DNA from: Treponema vincentii
GTDB lineage: Bacteria; Spirochaetota; Spirochaetia; Treponematales; Treponemataceae
DNA: 64,000 nucleotides
Assembly: GCF_010365865.1 (NCBI RefSeq)
Contig: NZ_CP048020.1
Span: forward strand, 1,736,001 to 1,800,000
Direction of reading: 5' to 3'
A program made the position numbers and the translations under genes. The notes below the pieces were generated by a model. The model did no database searches, was not told where the DNA came from, and worked only from the letters and a program-made list of their open reading frames with translations. The number at the start of each line of letters is the position of its first letter. Position 1 is the stretch's first letter. Positions 16,876 to 24,449 of the stretch are shown piece by piece.

Positions 16876-17100
16876 CACATCTATCCAAGATAAAGTAAGG
16901 AGTGTTAAAAGTTTGTAATTCGTGGTATGGTTAGATTAGAAAGAAAGAACAATACCGCAAAAGAAATTACAGACCTAAATCAGTGTAACCCAAACTTAAG
17001 ATAATTGCTATCCTTGATCAACTTTGATGAGGTTGTTGCGGCTGGCTTGAATACCCTTTGTTACTACACACATGAAAATTTGATACACATAAAAATTTGC

Positions 17101-17130
17101 TTGACAGCGCTTTATTACAGGGATTATAAT
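17101..17130 (+). promoter_or_regulatory. Near-consensus sigma70 promoter
   Basis: TTGACA at 17101-17106, 18-bp spacer, TATAAT at 17125-17130. It drives rightward transcription into the AGGAGG-ATG at 17161-17175 and the BspA-like lipoprotein gene about 420 bp downstream. Confidence 0.75.
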
Positions 17131-17172
17131 TACTACATTATTTCATAGTTTATTTTGAAAAGGAGGTTCTCC

Positions 17173-17238
17173 ATGACACATAGCCTATCATTCGCTCACG
17201 AGCCTCTTTTCCATACCCCCCCCCATAAAATTATATAA
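17173..17238 (+). CDS. Short ORF with a C9 tract, possible phase-variable leader
   Basis: A perfect AGGAGG (17161) precedes ATG 17173. The frame gives only 21 residues (MTHSLSFAHEPLFHTPPHKI, then I) because it passes through nine consecutive C at 17216-17224 and stops at 17236-17238. With eight C the frame stays open to a TGA at 17555-17557, overlapping the ATG of the following lipoprotein gene. The downstream frame has odd composition and may not be a real protein. Confidence 0.4.
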   Translation: MTHSLSFAHEPLFHTPPHKII

Positions 17239-17257
17239 ATCATTATATAGTAACAAC

Positions 17258-17470
17258 TTATACGATTTTATTATTAATATTCTCTTCTCCGATATACGTG
17301 CTATATGTACAGAATTCTTTATAGATACCCACGTGCAGGGCTTTTTTTTCTGTACTATCCGCTATCAGCGGTATAGTGTTGAGATTATCGGGCTGATCCT
17401 CTTCGTACATCAGATTCTTAAATGGATTCCGTTCAGAATCACTCAAACGCAACAGTATCATCGCACACAC
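17258..17470 (-). pseudogene. Possible gene remnant antisense to the leader region
   Basis: A 70-codon frame starting GTG directly after an in-frame TAG, with protein-like composition (RLSDSERNPFKNLMYEEDQP and an acidic/polar remainder). No clear Shine-Dalgarno or recognisable family. If real, ATG at 17461 is the more natural start. I treat it as a likely remnant; it also explains part of the open frame on the opposite strand. Confidence 0.25.
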
Positions 17471-17553
17471 CTATGCTGTAAGTTCAAACCGCAAACCGGC
17501 AAGCGCTTTACGGCTATGACATATTGTAATCTTTTTTATCTCTGGAGGGAAAA

Positions 17554-18750
17554 ATGAAATTCTTAAAACAAGCATCGCTGCTTCGATTGTGTGTCGCTAT
17601 CGGTATGATGATGATCGGTATTACCGGTTGTAAGCCGAAAATCACTCCGGCAGAAGTATATTACACGGTTACCTTGCAAGTTTCCGGCGCGGAGGGCGGC
17701 ACGCTCACCGCAACAGCGAACGGTAAGACTTTAACCAACAACGAGAAGGTAAAAGCCGGTACAAAAGTACGGTTTATCGCAAACCCGAAGAGTGCAGAAG
17801 GGTACACAGTCGGCGCGTGGACTGGCACCGATGCAGCAGTCGGAACGGGCGCTGTTGAATTGATTATCACACAGGACGTAACTGTTTCTGTTGCCTTTGT
17901 AAAACGGCAATGCACCATTACATTTGATGCAAGCGAGGGCGGTTCAATTTCCGCAAGGGTTGAAGGAGATTCAGATAACCTTTCAACCGGAGGCACAGCG
18001 CCTTACGGCTCCACCGTTACCTTTACTGCCGTACCGGAGGATGGCTATGCATTTGACCACTGGGAAGGGCTTACCACTGCCTCAAGCGAGGTAACTGCAA
18101 CCTATACGGTAACCGGCGACCGGTATGTAAAGGCGTATTTTAAAAGTGCGACCTTGCCGTATTTTGGGGTAAATGAGCATGGAGGACTTTTTTATAAAGG
18201 AAATGAATCCCGGAAAAATGAAATATTAAAAGGACGAATCGTTATTCCTGAAAGTATGTATGGGGTACCGGTTACCACTATCGTAGGATATACCTTTTCC
18301 AGTTGTACCGAACTAACAGAAGTCGTGCTTCCTCGAACCGTAATAACAATTGAACAATCTATGTGCAAAGGATGCACAAAGCTGAAGAAAGTTACCCTGC
18401 AAGGTGGAGCCGCAAATGCATTAACAACTATCGGTGAAAATGCATTCTATGGCTGTTATTCATTGGAAGAAGTTCGGTTACCACAAAATGTTAAATGTAT
18501 TGATAGCCAAGCATTTGAGAATTGCCGCTCTTTAACAATATATCTTCCTAGAACGATAAAGACAGTCTGGGGATCTGCATTTGGTCGTAAAGCAAAAGAG
18601 TCTAATTATGATAGCTGTGTAAAAATGGTATATGTTCCATCAGGATACCGTTCTTATATAGGAGGGCTCATCGATAAAGGGATTGGCGACTGTTGTTATT
18701 TTCCTGGTGAAAAAATGAAAGAATACGACGACACTAAGCCAATCCCGTAA
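17554..18750 (+). CDS. BspA-like leucine-rich-repeat lipoprotein with InlB-type repeats
   Basis: The 398-aa protein has a lipoprotein signal with lipobox ITGC (Cys about residue 26). Residues ~40-200 form two beta repeats of the InlB B-repeat/Flg_new type (YTVTLQVSGAEGGTLTA, TVSVAFVKRQCTITFDASEG, DHWEGL...YVKAYF). Residues ~230-360 are LRR_5/BspA-type leucine-rich repeats (ITTIEQ-, LTTIGENAFYGCYSLEEVRL, IDSQAFENCRSL). Such proteins are surface adhesins in oral treponemes and Tannerella. SD GGAGG precedes the ATG. Composition of the LRR part is more AT-rich than the N-terminal repeats, suggesting modular assembly. Confidence 0.85.
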   Translation: MKFLKQASLLRLCVAIGMMMIGITGCKPKITPAEVYYTVTLQVSGAEGGTLTATANGKTLTNNEKVKAGTKVRFIANPKSAEGYTVGAWTGTDAAVGTGAVELIITQDVTVSVAFVKRQCTITFDASEGGSISARVEGDSDNLSTGGTAPYGSTVTFTAVPEDGYAFDHWEGLTTASSEVTATYTVTGDRYVKAYFKSATLPYFGVNEHGGLFYKGNESRKNEILKGRIVIPESMYGVPVTTIVGYTFSSCTELTEVVLPRTVITIEQSMCKGCTKLKKVTLQGGAANALTTIGENAFYGCYSLEEVRLPQNVKCIDSQAFENCRSLTIYLPRTIKTVWGSAFGRKAKESNYDSCVKMVYVPSGYRSYIGGLIDKGIGDCCYFPGEKMKEYDDTKPIP

Positions 18751-18781
18751 GGGTGAGGGAATTTTTTGGGGAGGTAGTTTG

Positions 18782-18952
18782 ATGAATACGTACAAGCTGG
18801 TCGTCCAGACCATTCAAAACGGAAAGATTACCGGAAACGCGAGTTTATCGGTAGGCGCCAACTCCACGATGGAAGCGCGTCAAAAATTTATGGCAGCGCA
18901 TCCGCCGACGGCTACGAAGAAGTATAAAATTATTGCTTGTGCAAAGCAGTAG
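18782..18952 (+). CDS. Small conserved-looking protein, function unknown
   Basis: 56 aa (MNTYKLVVQTIQNGKITGNA, then SLSVGANSTMEARQKFMAAH and a PPTATKKYKIIACAKQ tail), with GGGGAGG 6-12 nt before the ATG. It looks like a compact beta-alpha-beta domain. Not in a family I recognise. It follows the lipoprotein gene by 31 nt and ends 3 nt before the palindromic element at 18956. Confidence 0.55.
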   Translation: MNTYKLVVQTIQNGKITGNASLSVGANSTMEARQKFMAAHPPTATKKYKIIACAKQ

Positions 18953-18955
18953 TCT

Positions 18956-19079
18956 CCTTTTAAAAATACGCGGGCATCTACTTCGTTGCTGCGCACAAAT
19001 TAATCCTCAACGTATCAAAGATACGCCTGCGGTTAATTTGTGCTCGCGCCTCGTATCTACACCGCCTATTTTTAAAAGG
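18956..19079. repeat. 124-bp palindromic MITE-like element
   Basis: Perfect 13-bp terminal inverted repeats CCTTTTAAAAATA / TATTTTTAAAAGG. Inner arms GCACAAATTAATCC (18993-19006) and GGTTAATTTGTGC (19031-19043), and the CGTATC-AAA-GATACG hairpin shared with the element at 8772. The left arm ATCTACTTCGTTGCTGCGCAC is related to those at 52600 and 58085. The 19080-19206 stretch that follows holds no gene I can support. Confidence 0.75.
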
Positions 19080-19206
19080 CTAACGGCAAAAATCGTTACA
19101 CTGCCTGCTGCCATGGAAGGTGGTAATGCTAGGAAAAACGTGTTTAAGCGCAAAAACTTGCAGCCAAAGAATAAACAAAGATATTCATTCCTTGTTGTTC
19201 ATTGTG

Positions 19207-19276
19207 AATCGTTCGTTCATTGAAAAAAAGAACGATTATATATATTTGATATTCGTAAGCATAAAGGGCTTACGAA
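19207..19276. promoter_or_regulatory. Two inverted repeats in the leader of the small gene at 19292
   Basis: AATCGTTC/GAACGATT (19207-19214 with 19230-19237) and TTCGTAAGC/GCTTACGAA (19252-19260 with 19268-19276), both perfect. They lie between AT-rich promoter-like sequence and the AAGGAG of the next gene, so operator or leader-RNA roles are possible. The 11-mer AAGAACGATTA at 19228 recurs at 19560 ahead of the next large gene. Confidence 0.4.
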
Positions 19277-19291
19277 AAAGGAGTTTTAATT

Positions 19292-19459
19292 ATGGATAGT
19301 ATTCTTGACCTGTTATTTGGAGGACTTAAAAAGACTGTGGACTATGTTCAAAAGCATCCCCATGTAGCACAAAACTTACAAAATACTATAGAGAGGTCAA
19401 TGCTAGAGCGGCAACGAAAAGAGGCAATGAGAAATACAAAGAACACGAATAAAAAATAG
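19292..19459 (+). CDS. Small basic protein, function unknown
   Basis: 55 aa beginning MDSILDLLFGGLKKTVDYVQ, helical N-terminus followed by a strongly basic, Arg/Lys/Asn-rich tail (ERQRKEAMRNTKNTNKK). AAGGAG lies 10 nt before the ATG. No family recognised. It is first in the run of uncharacterised plus-strand genes up to 23651 and is separated from the next gene by a hairpin. Confidence 0.5.
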   Translation: MDSILDLLFGGLKKTVDYVQKHPHVAQNLQNTIERSMLERQRKEAMRNTKNTNKK

Positions 19460-19510
19460 TACTGCACTAAGGTTAGCGGCCGTAATCTCGCTACCTTGAG
19501 TGCACAGTTA

Positions 19511-19546
19511 GGAACCTCTAAAAATCTCAGTTTTTTAGAGGTTTCC
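19511..19546. terminator. Terminator-like hairpin
   Basis: GGAACCTCTAAAAA pairs with TTTTTTAGAGGTTTCC. The arms are almost identical to the twin hairpins after ahpC at 12761-12832. Confidence 0.55.
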
Positions 19547-19586
19547 AGTTATATGAAATAAGAACGATTACACAAAGGAACTAAAA

Positions 19587-21383
19587 ATGATTGATATAGT
19601 AATGGCTGCACAAAAATTATTAACTACTATGCGACACTTGGATCGTAGTGTTGATTCATGCACGCCGCAGGAGATTGCGGATATTATCAAATTTCATTCA
19701 AAGGGAGCCGCTGCGGCCGGAGTTGCAGCTGGCTGGGTTCCCGGTGCGGGAGGGGCCGCTGCAACAGCAATTGCAGCCGGTTTTATATGGACAATGTACG
19801 GCCGTATTAACAGTAAAATAGGCCTTACGTTTTCAAAAAGTATTCTCAAAACTTTAGCGTCCGGTATTGCCACCAATCTTGCCGGTTATCTGGTAGGCTC
19901 TTTAGTACTGAATGCCGTTTTTTCATTTATTCCGGGATTAGGAAATATTGCTGCATCGGCAATAGCAGGGGGCGTTTGTTATGCGCTGACTTTAGCTTCC
20001 GGTATCGTCTATTTAAAGATATTGACCAATATATTTTCCGCTGGGGTTGATCCTACCAGCGTTGATATTGATACGTTAAAAAACATGGCAAACGATATCG
20101 CTTCCGATATGAATATGAAAGAAATTTATGAAGAAGCAAAGGAGGAAGTAAAAAATAATCGGGATGAAACGGTTAGCGCCGATTATACGGATTATGAAAT
20201 GGCCGAAGATGAATATTCCTCTTCGCAATATAATCGTCAGATTCCGGCTCTCCCTACCGGTGAAAAGCATAAGACTCTAGAAGCCGTATCACCCGGTATC
20301 AACGTGTATATGGATATTATCAACGTCAAACTTCTACTGAATAAGTACGGTGATGATGTTTCAGACAATAAAAAGAAAAGAGAACAGCTGGCAGGGCTTG
20401 TATATAACAGGCTGTTGGACTGGAGTAATGAAAGCAGAGCTTCATTTACAACCGCGTCTGATTATGTTTATGCTCTTTTACGGCGATGGTATTATAGCTA
20501 TGAAGTGCTATCACCCTATGCGCATTTTTATTCTGACGATATTTTCTATTCCGCTCGATTCGGAAAACTTAAAGTCCGTCTTGCGCTTTACCTGTTGGAA
20601 AGTTTTTTCAGGGAAAACCATAATGCTTTTATAGAAATGTTTTGCCGGAAAGCTGCTGAACTGTTTCCTGGACGGTATGTTAATCCCGATGCATGGCTCT
20701 TACCGAATATCCACTGGCTGGAAAAAGAATTCGCCGCTGAAATGCAATCGGTGTTTAAAGCGTTGGATGATTTTTCGGCCTATATATACGTTTATAAGTG
20801 GGCTCAAAATGATAACGGTGCGGGGCTTATTAAAGAAGGATGGACGTATGAACAACTTGATGCGATTCCTGGTGCACTGGAAGAATCCGGCGATGTATGC
20901 GTTGCTGCAATTGAGCAACTGTTTTACGTCGTCGCCGCACTATTGCAAAACCGTACTCTGAGTTTTTTAAAAGAGCATTTGAGCGAAATGGAACAAGCGT
21001 TTGAAAACCCCTTCGGCAGCACAGCATCCGCGTCCGCTGCTCCCTCTACAACTCCGGTTATTGCATTACCCGAAAGACCGGCACCTACAAACAACGATAG
21101 TGGTGCTGCCGCTGCACAAGATACTGCCGGTAATGCTGTACAAGCTATTCCGGTTACTCAACCTGTTGCGGCAGCTGTTACCTCAGTTTCAGTTCCCGCC
21201 ACCGGTAGCGAGGAAGAAGAAATCGACTATGTAGAAATTGCGCGGGATATAACCGAAGCAATGACCATTGGCGAAATACGCGCGTTGCTTGAAGAGCACG
21301 GACTTGATTCTTCCGGTTTAAAGAAAAATCTTATCGGTCGCCTTGCTCGCGCGTTGGAAGATGGCACGATAAAAATTAATTAA
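19587..21383 (+). CDS. Membrane protein with C-terminal SAP-like domain, unknown function
   Basis: 598 aa. Residues ~35-150 form a Gly/Ala-rich double membrane region (AAAAGVAAGWVPGAGGAAAT..., FIPGLGNIAASAIAGGVCYA) resembling DUF697/YcjF-type membrane domains. Residues ~230-470 are a helical domain I cannot place. After a Ser/Ala/Pro/Thr-rich linker (~475-550) and an acidic patch (GSEEEEIDYVEIA) the last 35 residues match a SAP motif (MTIGEIRALLEEHGLDSSGL...IGRLARAL), normally a nucleic-acid-binding helix-extended-helix. A membrane domain joined to SAP is unusual. Start has AAGGA 8 nt upstream. It leads the local gene run. Confidence 0.7.
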   Translation: MIDIVMAAQKLLTTMRHLDRSVDSCTPQEIADIIKFHSKGAAAAGVAAGWVPGAGGAAATAIAAGFIWTMYGRINSKIGLTFSKSILKTLASGIATNLAGYLVGSLVLNAVFSFIPGLGNIAASAIAGGVCYALTLASGIVYLKILTNIFSAGVDPTSVDIDTLKNMANDIASDMNMKEIYEEAKEEVKNNRDETVSADYTDYEMAEDEYSSSQYNRQIPALPTGEKHKTLEAVSPGINVYMDIINVKLLLNKYGDDVSDNKKKREQLAGLVYNRLLDWSNESRASFTTASDYVYALLRRWYYSYEVLSPYAHFYSDDIFYSARFGKLKVRLALYLLESFFRENHNAFIEMFCRKAAELFPGRYVNPDAWLLPNIHWLEKEFAAEMQSVFKALDDFSAYIYVYKWAQNDNGAGLIKEGWTYEQLDAIPGALEESGDVCVAAIEQLFYVVAALLQNRTLSFLKEHLSEMEQAFENPFGSTASASAAPSTTPVIALPERPAPTNNDSGAAAAQDTAGNAVQAIPVTQPVAAAVTSVSVPATGSEEEEIDYVEIARDITEAMTIGEIRALLEEHGLDSSGLKKNLIGRLARALEDGTIKIN

Positions 21384-21396
21384 AGGGAAAATTTTT

Positions 21397-21600
21397 ATGT
21401 TGAAGATGATTTGTTGTATAGCGGCCGATATTTTAGCGTTTATCTATCTTATCTGGCCGTTCGACATCGTCCCGGATATTATGCCGGTTGTGGGGTTTAT
21501 GGATGATCTAATTGCTATCCTAGCCGCCGTAGCTTTTACCATTAAGACGATACGGGATCGGTTTAAAGACAGCGTGAATAAAAATAGGACAGGGAACTAA
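21397..21600 (+). CDS. DUF1232 (YkvA-type) small membrane protein
   Basis: 67 aa with the DUF1232 core LIWPFDIVPDIMPVVGFMDD followed by a hydrophobic helix and a basic tail. Family members are small membrane proteins of unknown function. AAAGGG precedes the start. Fourteen nt after the SAP-domain gene, so probably co-transcribed. Confidence 0.8.
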   Translation: MLKMICCIAADILAFIYLIWPFDIVPDIMPVVGFMDDLIAILAAVAFTIKTIRDRFKDSVNKNRTGN

Positions 21601-21632
21601 AAGGTTTTTACACAACATATTAGGAGGATTAT

Positions 21633-21791
21633 ATGGATTTTATACTATGGATTCTTTCATGGTTCGAATCTCCGATATTTGTAATACTATTTCTCATCAG
21701 TATTCCTGCATCTCGTATATTTATGATTGTCACCTTTAGAAACATCTATCGGAAAAGCGAGAAAGAAAAAAAACGATTACGAAGAATTTAA
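21633..21791 (+). CDS. Small single-pass membrane protein, unknown
   Basis: 52 aa with perfect AGGAGG 6 nt before the ATG. One hydrophobic segment (ESPIFVILFLISIPASRIFM) and a very basic cytoplasmic tail (RKSEKEKKRLRRI). No family recognised. Context: between DUF1232 and another membrane protein of the same run. Confidence 0.6.
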   Translation: MDFILWILSWFESPIFVILFLISIPASRIFMIVTFRNIYRKSEKEKKRLRRI

Positions 21792-21850
21792 GAGTTTGAA
21801 AAAATATCGAGAACAATTTTACGACAGCGTAAATAGAAGGAGAAAAAACA

Positions 21851-22927
21851 ATGAATAGAGATGATACAATGCTTGCACTCAACGGGAATAGAACCGTCGA
21901 TAATTTATCCTACGTACTAACAGAATTACGCGATCAAGAATCAAGCGACAGCGCACTTGCATATGCCTTAAATGCGCAGCTGCAAGTATTGGGTGTTATT
22001 AACAGCCCGGGACTTTCAATAAGTCTTTATGATTTGATGATCGACTCTTTAAAAATGGCAATACAGAAAGCGAGAAGTTGGCAAGAAAAAGAAGAGTATC
22101 AACGATGCGCTGCAATAATGACAAACAGCATGGTATTCTTTTTACATGCAAAATTATGTTGGGAAGGGGATCGCTGGAGTGAACAAGGAATCTCCCTTTT
22201 GAAAAGTGCCTGTAATCTTGTATCGGATTCTGCTATCGCATTGATAAAAATAAAAACAGGAACCGTCTTGCTTGATGATAGCTTAGGTGCCGAAATGTTT
22301 TATAATCTCATCTCGAATGCAAACGGATTCATGAATAAATTAATTGACTGGTTTGTAAGCGGCGATAGGGTCGTTCAATATCAAAACGAATTTTATATCT
22401 TTCTTCTTCGATTATTCGATAAACTTGAAAGATACCATACTATTTATGGGCAACAAGTATTATTGAAAGAGTTAATACTGCGATATAAAGATGAACTTGT
22501 TTTTGTAGCAGGCGATAAGAGCTGTGACCTAATACGCTTAGATCCTAATAGTCCCTTTTTAGAATTGCCTCCACCTTTTAAAGACAGATCAAAATTGATG
22601 CGATCCGTATTAGGCGGTATTTCTTTTCTTCTTGTGCTAGTTGTTATTTTTATCATATTTAACATATTTGCAGGCGATAAATGGCTGGAATCATTCGGCA
22701 GTACAGCACTCTTTTATCCGTTATTTAGTTTTCACTTTTTCTTTTTAGAATTTAGTACCTCTATTCAAGTAAGTATCATAATAGCATTACTCATAGGAGC
22801 ATTGATAATTTCATCACGCAAAAACAATGTTGGGAAAAAAGCACTAGAAGACTATCAGCGTGATGAAACAGCACGGATATATTGTATTGCCGATGAATAT
22901 TTTACAGAAATTGCAAATTTATATTGA
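21851..22927 (+). CDS. Membrane protein of unknown function
   Basis: 358 aa. The first ~250 residues are a soluble helical region (TPR-like feel, e.g. ALAYALNAQLQVLGVINS, KEEYQRCAAIMTNSMVFF) followed by two transmembrane helices (GGISFLLVLVVIFIIFNIFA; SIIIALLIGALII) and a charged C-terminal helix. SD GAAGGAG is well placed. I do not recognise a family. Low GC relative to flanking housekeeping genes. Confidence 0.65.
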   Translation: MNRDDTMLALNGNRTVDNLSYVLTELRDQESSDSALAYALNAQLQVLGVINSPGLSISLYDLMIDSLKMAIQKARSWQEKEEYQRCAAIMTNSMVFFLHAKLCWEGDRWSEQGISLLKSACNLVSDSAIALIKIKTGTVLLDDSLGAEMFYNLISNANGFMNKLIDWFVSGDRVVQYQNEFYIFLLRLFDKLERYHTIYGQQVLLKELILRYKDELVFVAGDKSCDLIRLDPNSPFLELPPPFKDRSKLMRSVLGGISFLLVLVVIFIIFNIFAGDKWLESFGSTALFYPLFSFHFFFLEFSTSIQVSIIIALLIGALIISSRKNNVGKKALEDYQRDETARIYCIADEYFTEIANLY

Positions 22928-22949
22928 TTGATACTTCTGGAGTTTTATA

Positions 22950-23354
22950 ATGAGTAGAAAAAAATTTTTTTATGTATTGAGCTGGTGTATTTTTATCGGA
23001 CTATTTTTCTCTTCCTGCACACTCGAAGACAGTTCCCCGCCGGACGCAAGAACATTGAAAATACGGGAACAAGAACAATTGCGACCGCGCGTTGCGCTTG
23101 CTCTTAGAGCAGCACAGACCGCTTATAATGTAAAACGCTATGATCTTGCTATTCCGCGATTTGAATTTGCCATCAATGCGGGCTGGATAGACGGTATGAA
23201 TCTCTATCAGTATGCCGATTGCTTGGAAAAGACCGGCGAAATCAAAAAAAGCAAACTGTATTTTCAACGGGCATTCGACGAACTCAGTGAATTTTATCCT
23301 AACCATACGCTCTTGGATGAATTGCGTGCACAAGGATATAAGAAAAATAATTGA
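22950..23354 (+). CDS. Small TPR-containing lipoprotein
   Basis: 134 aa with lipoprotein signal (lipobox FFSSC, Cys about residue 23). The remainder contains TPR-like helices (AAQTAYNVKRYDLAIPRFEF, LYQYADCLEKTGEIKKSKLY) that usually mediate protein contacts. Expected membrane-anchored in the periplasm. TGGAG precedes the ATG; 22 nt from the upstream gene. Confidence 0.75.
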   Translation: MSRKKFFYVLSWCIFIGLFFSSCTLEDSSPPDARTLKIREQEQLRPRVALALRAAQTAYNVKRYDLAIPRFEFAINAGWIDGMNLYQYADCLEKTGEIKKSKLYFQRAFDELSEFYPNHTLLDELRAQGYKKNN

Positions 23355-23406
23355 AAGGGGATATAAAAAACAACTTGAGTAGCGGTTAAAAATAGGAGGC
23401 ATAAAA

Positions 23407-23427
23407 ATGACTGAGGCATTACCATGA
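23407..23427 (+). CDS. Six-codon leader (MTEALP) overlapping the next start
   Basis: AGGAGG (23394-23399) sits 7 nt before ATG 23407, and the frame stops with TGA overlapping the ATG of the Cys-rich gene (ATGA). This is either a coupling leader or, if one base is missing, the true N-terminus of the next gene. Confidence 0.4.
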   Translation: MTEALP

Positions 23428-23651
23428 AGTGCCGGTATTGCGGACATGAGGTCAGAATATCGGGAATGATGTTGATAAGTTCTTTCGGGCAAATGTGCAA
23501 GACAAGTCCTACCGAAAAACACGTCATCATTTCCGATGGTATGCGTTGCGTGTACTGCGGACGAGAAACAAGAACATCGGGGAGCATGCTTATCACCATC
23601 CATGGGCAGCGGTGTACTCTTTCACCGACGGGGAAGCATCAGTTGCAGTAG
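23424..23651 (+). CDS. Tandem-repeat Cys-rich (zinc-ribbon-like) small protein
   Basis: 75 aa built of two ~36-residue repeats: CRYCGHEVRISGMMLISSFG...C...SPTEKH and CVYCGRETRTSGSMLITIHG...C...SPTGKH. Each has CxxCG, a third Cys and a terminal His, a plausible C3H metal site, although a single CxxC per repeat could also be a disulphide. No signal peptide. I do not recognise the family. The start has no own SD but overlaps the leader at 23407 that has a strong one. Confidence 0.6.
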   Translation: MKCRYCGHEVRISGMMLISSFGQMCKTSPTEKHVIISDGMRCVYCGRETRTSGSMLITIHGQRCTLSPTGKHQLQ

Positions 23652-23742
23652 TGGAACGATGGACGGGTATCGCTCCATACCAAAACTTTTTTGCATGTTG
23701 ATATGTGCAGGATAATTGTATGGATGCAAGGTAACCGGCTCA

Positions 23743-23955
23743 CTACTTCTTTTGTATATCTTCCGCCTGCAATTCTTCCGTAAGATAGTCGTCGCTCATG
23801 CAATGCATATCGGAAATGCCGTTTTTCATCAATTTATATGTTACCGAATGATAGAATTTTTGTAAGGCTGCATCTAAACCGATATGCTCTTTTTCGGCAT
23901 ACAGAGCGATAACCCGTGCATATTTTTTTTGCAGCAAAACCGGATGGGCTAACAT
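23743..23955 (-). CDS. Small partner protein of the DUF3990 module
   Basis: 70 aa, helical, ending ...GISDMHCMSDDYLTEELQAE and IQKK. It overlaps the 3' end of the DUF3990 gene by 7 bp, so it is translated in the same module. It resembles small proteins often found beside DUF3990/DUF3791 genes; whether it is an immunity/antitoxin component is inference. Confidence 0.6.
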   Translation of the reverse strand: MLAHPVLLQKKYARVIALYAEKEHIGLDAALQKFYHSVTYKLMKNGISDMHCMSDDYLTEELQAEDIQKK

Positions 23956-24449
23956 ACGCTCTTAAATCCTTTGTACTGTAAGTACGTATCAATAATGGAC
24001 TGTGTTTTAAAGCATATCTGCCAATTCGGTTTTTCGTGTTGCAGCCGTTTTAGCGCTTCTGCTTTATCAATCAATCCGTCAAAAAAAAGTTCCACCGTAT
24101 TAAATACCTTATCATTTGCAATTCCGCCTTCAATTATATCATATCGATTATAATCACTTGGCATAGTACCGGCTCTGCATTTCAAAATAAAATCAAGCCA
24201 TGCTTCGGTATAGGCTTCAAAAGAGAGAACAGCGCATTCTTTATAAACAGACACATCAAGTTCGTAGAATGAGATGATCCCGTTTTTCCGCCGCGTTGTA
24301 TATTTTTCGCACCACTTTTTTGCTTGCTCATAAAACGGTGTGGTATAAAATCCCTTGCCGAAATCCACTCTAAGCCGCGAGTGCTCGATGTCAGGCTGAG
24401 CAATAATCCCATCAGAGCCGTGATACACGATTATACTTTTATCCCGCAT
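23949..24449 (-). CDS. DUF3990 protein, ADP-ribosyltransferase-like
   Basis: 166 aa. The N-terminus IVYHGSDGIIAQPDIEHSR and VDFGKGFYTT are the DUF3990 signature; this family is considered related to ADP-ribosyltransferases, with His of YHGS and Tyr of GFYTT in NAD-binding positions. It overlaps the upstream DUF3791-like gene by 19 bp and the downstream 70-aa gene by 7 bp. The tight triple overlap suggests a toxin/antitoxin-like module. Activity is not shown by sequence alone. Confidence 0.78.
   Translation of the reverse strand: MRDKSIIVYHGSDGIIAQPDIEHSRLRVDFGKGFYTTPFYEQAKKWCEKYTTRRKNGIISFYELDVSVYKECAVLSFEAYTEAWLDFILKCRAGTMPSDYNRYDIIEGGIANDKVFNTVELFFDGLIDKAEALKRLQHEKPNWQICFKTQSIIDTYLQYKGFKSVC

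Noticed and set aside
17333-17557. 74-codon plus-strand ORF before the lipoprotein as an independent gene
   Set aside because: No Shine-Dalgarno at its ATG and poor protein-like composition; it is discussed only as a possible extension of the C9 ORF.
19111-19221. 36-codon ORF after the 18956 element
   Set aside because: Short, no Shine-Dalgarno, starts close to the repeat; nothing supports it.
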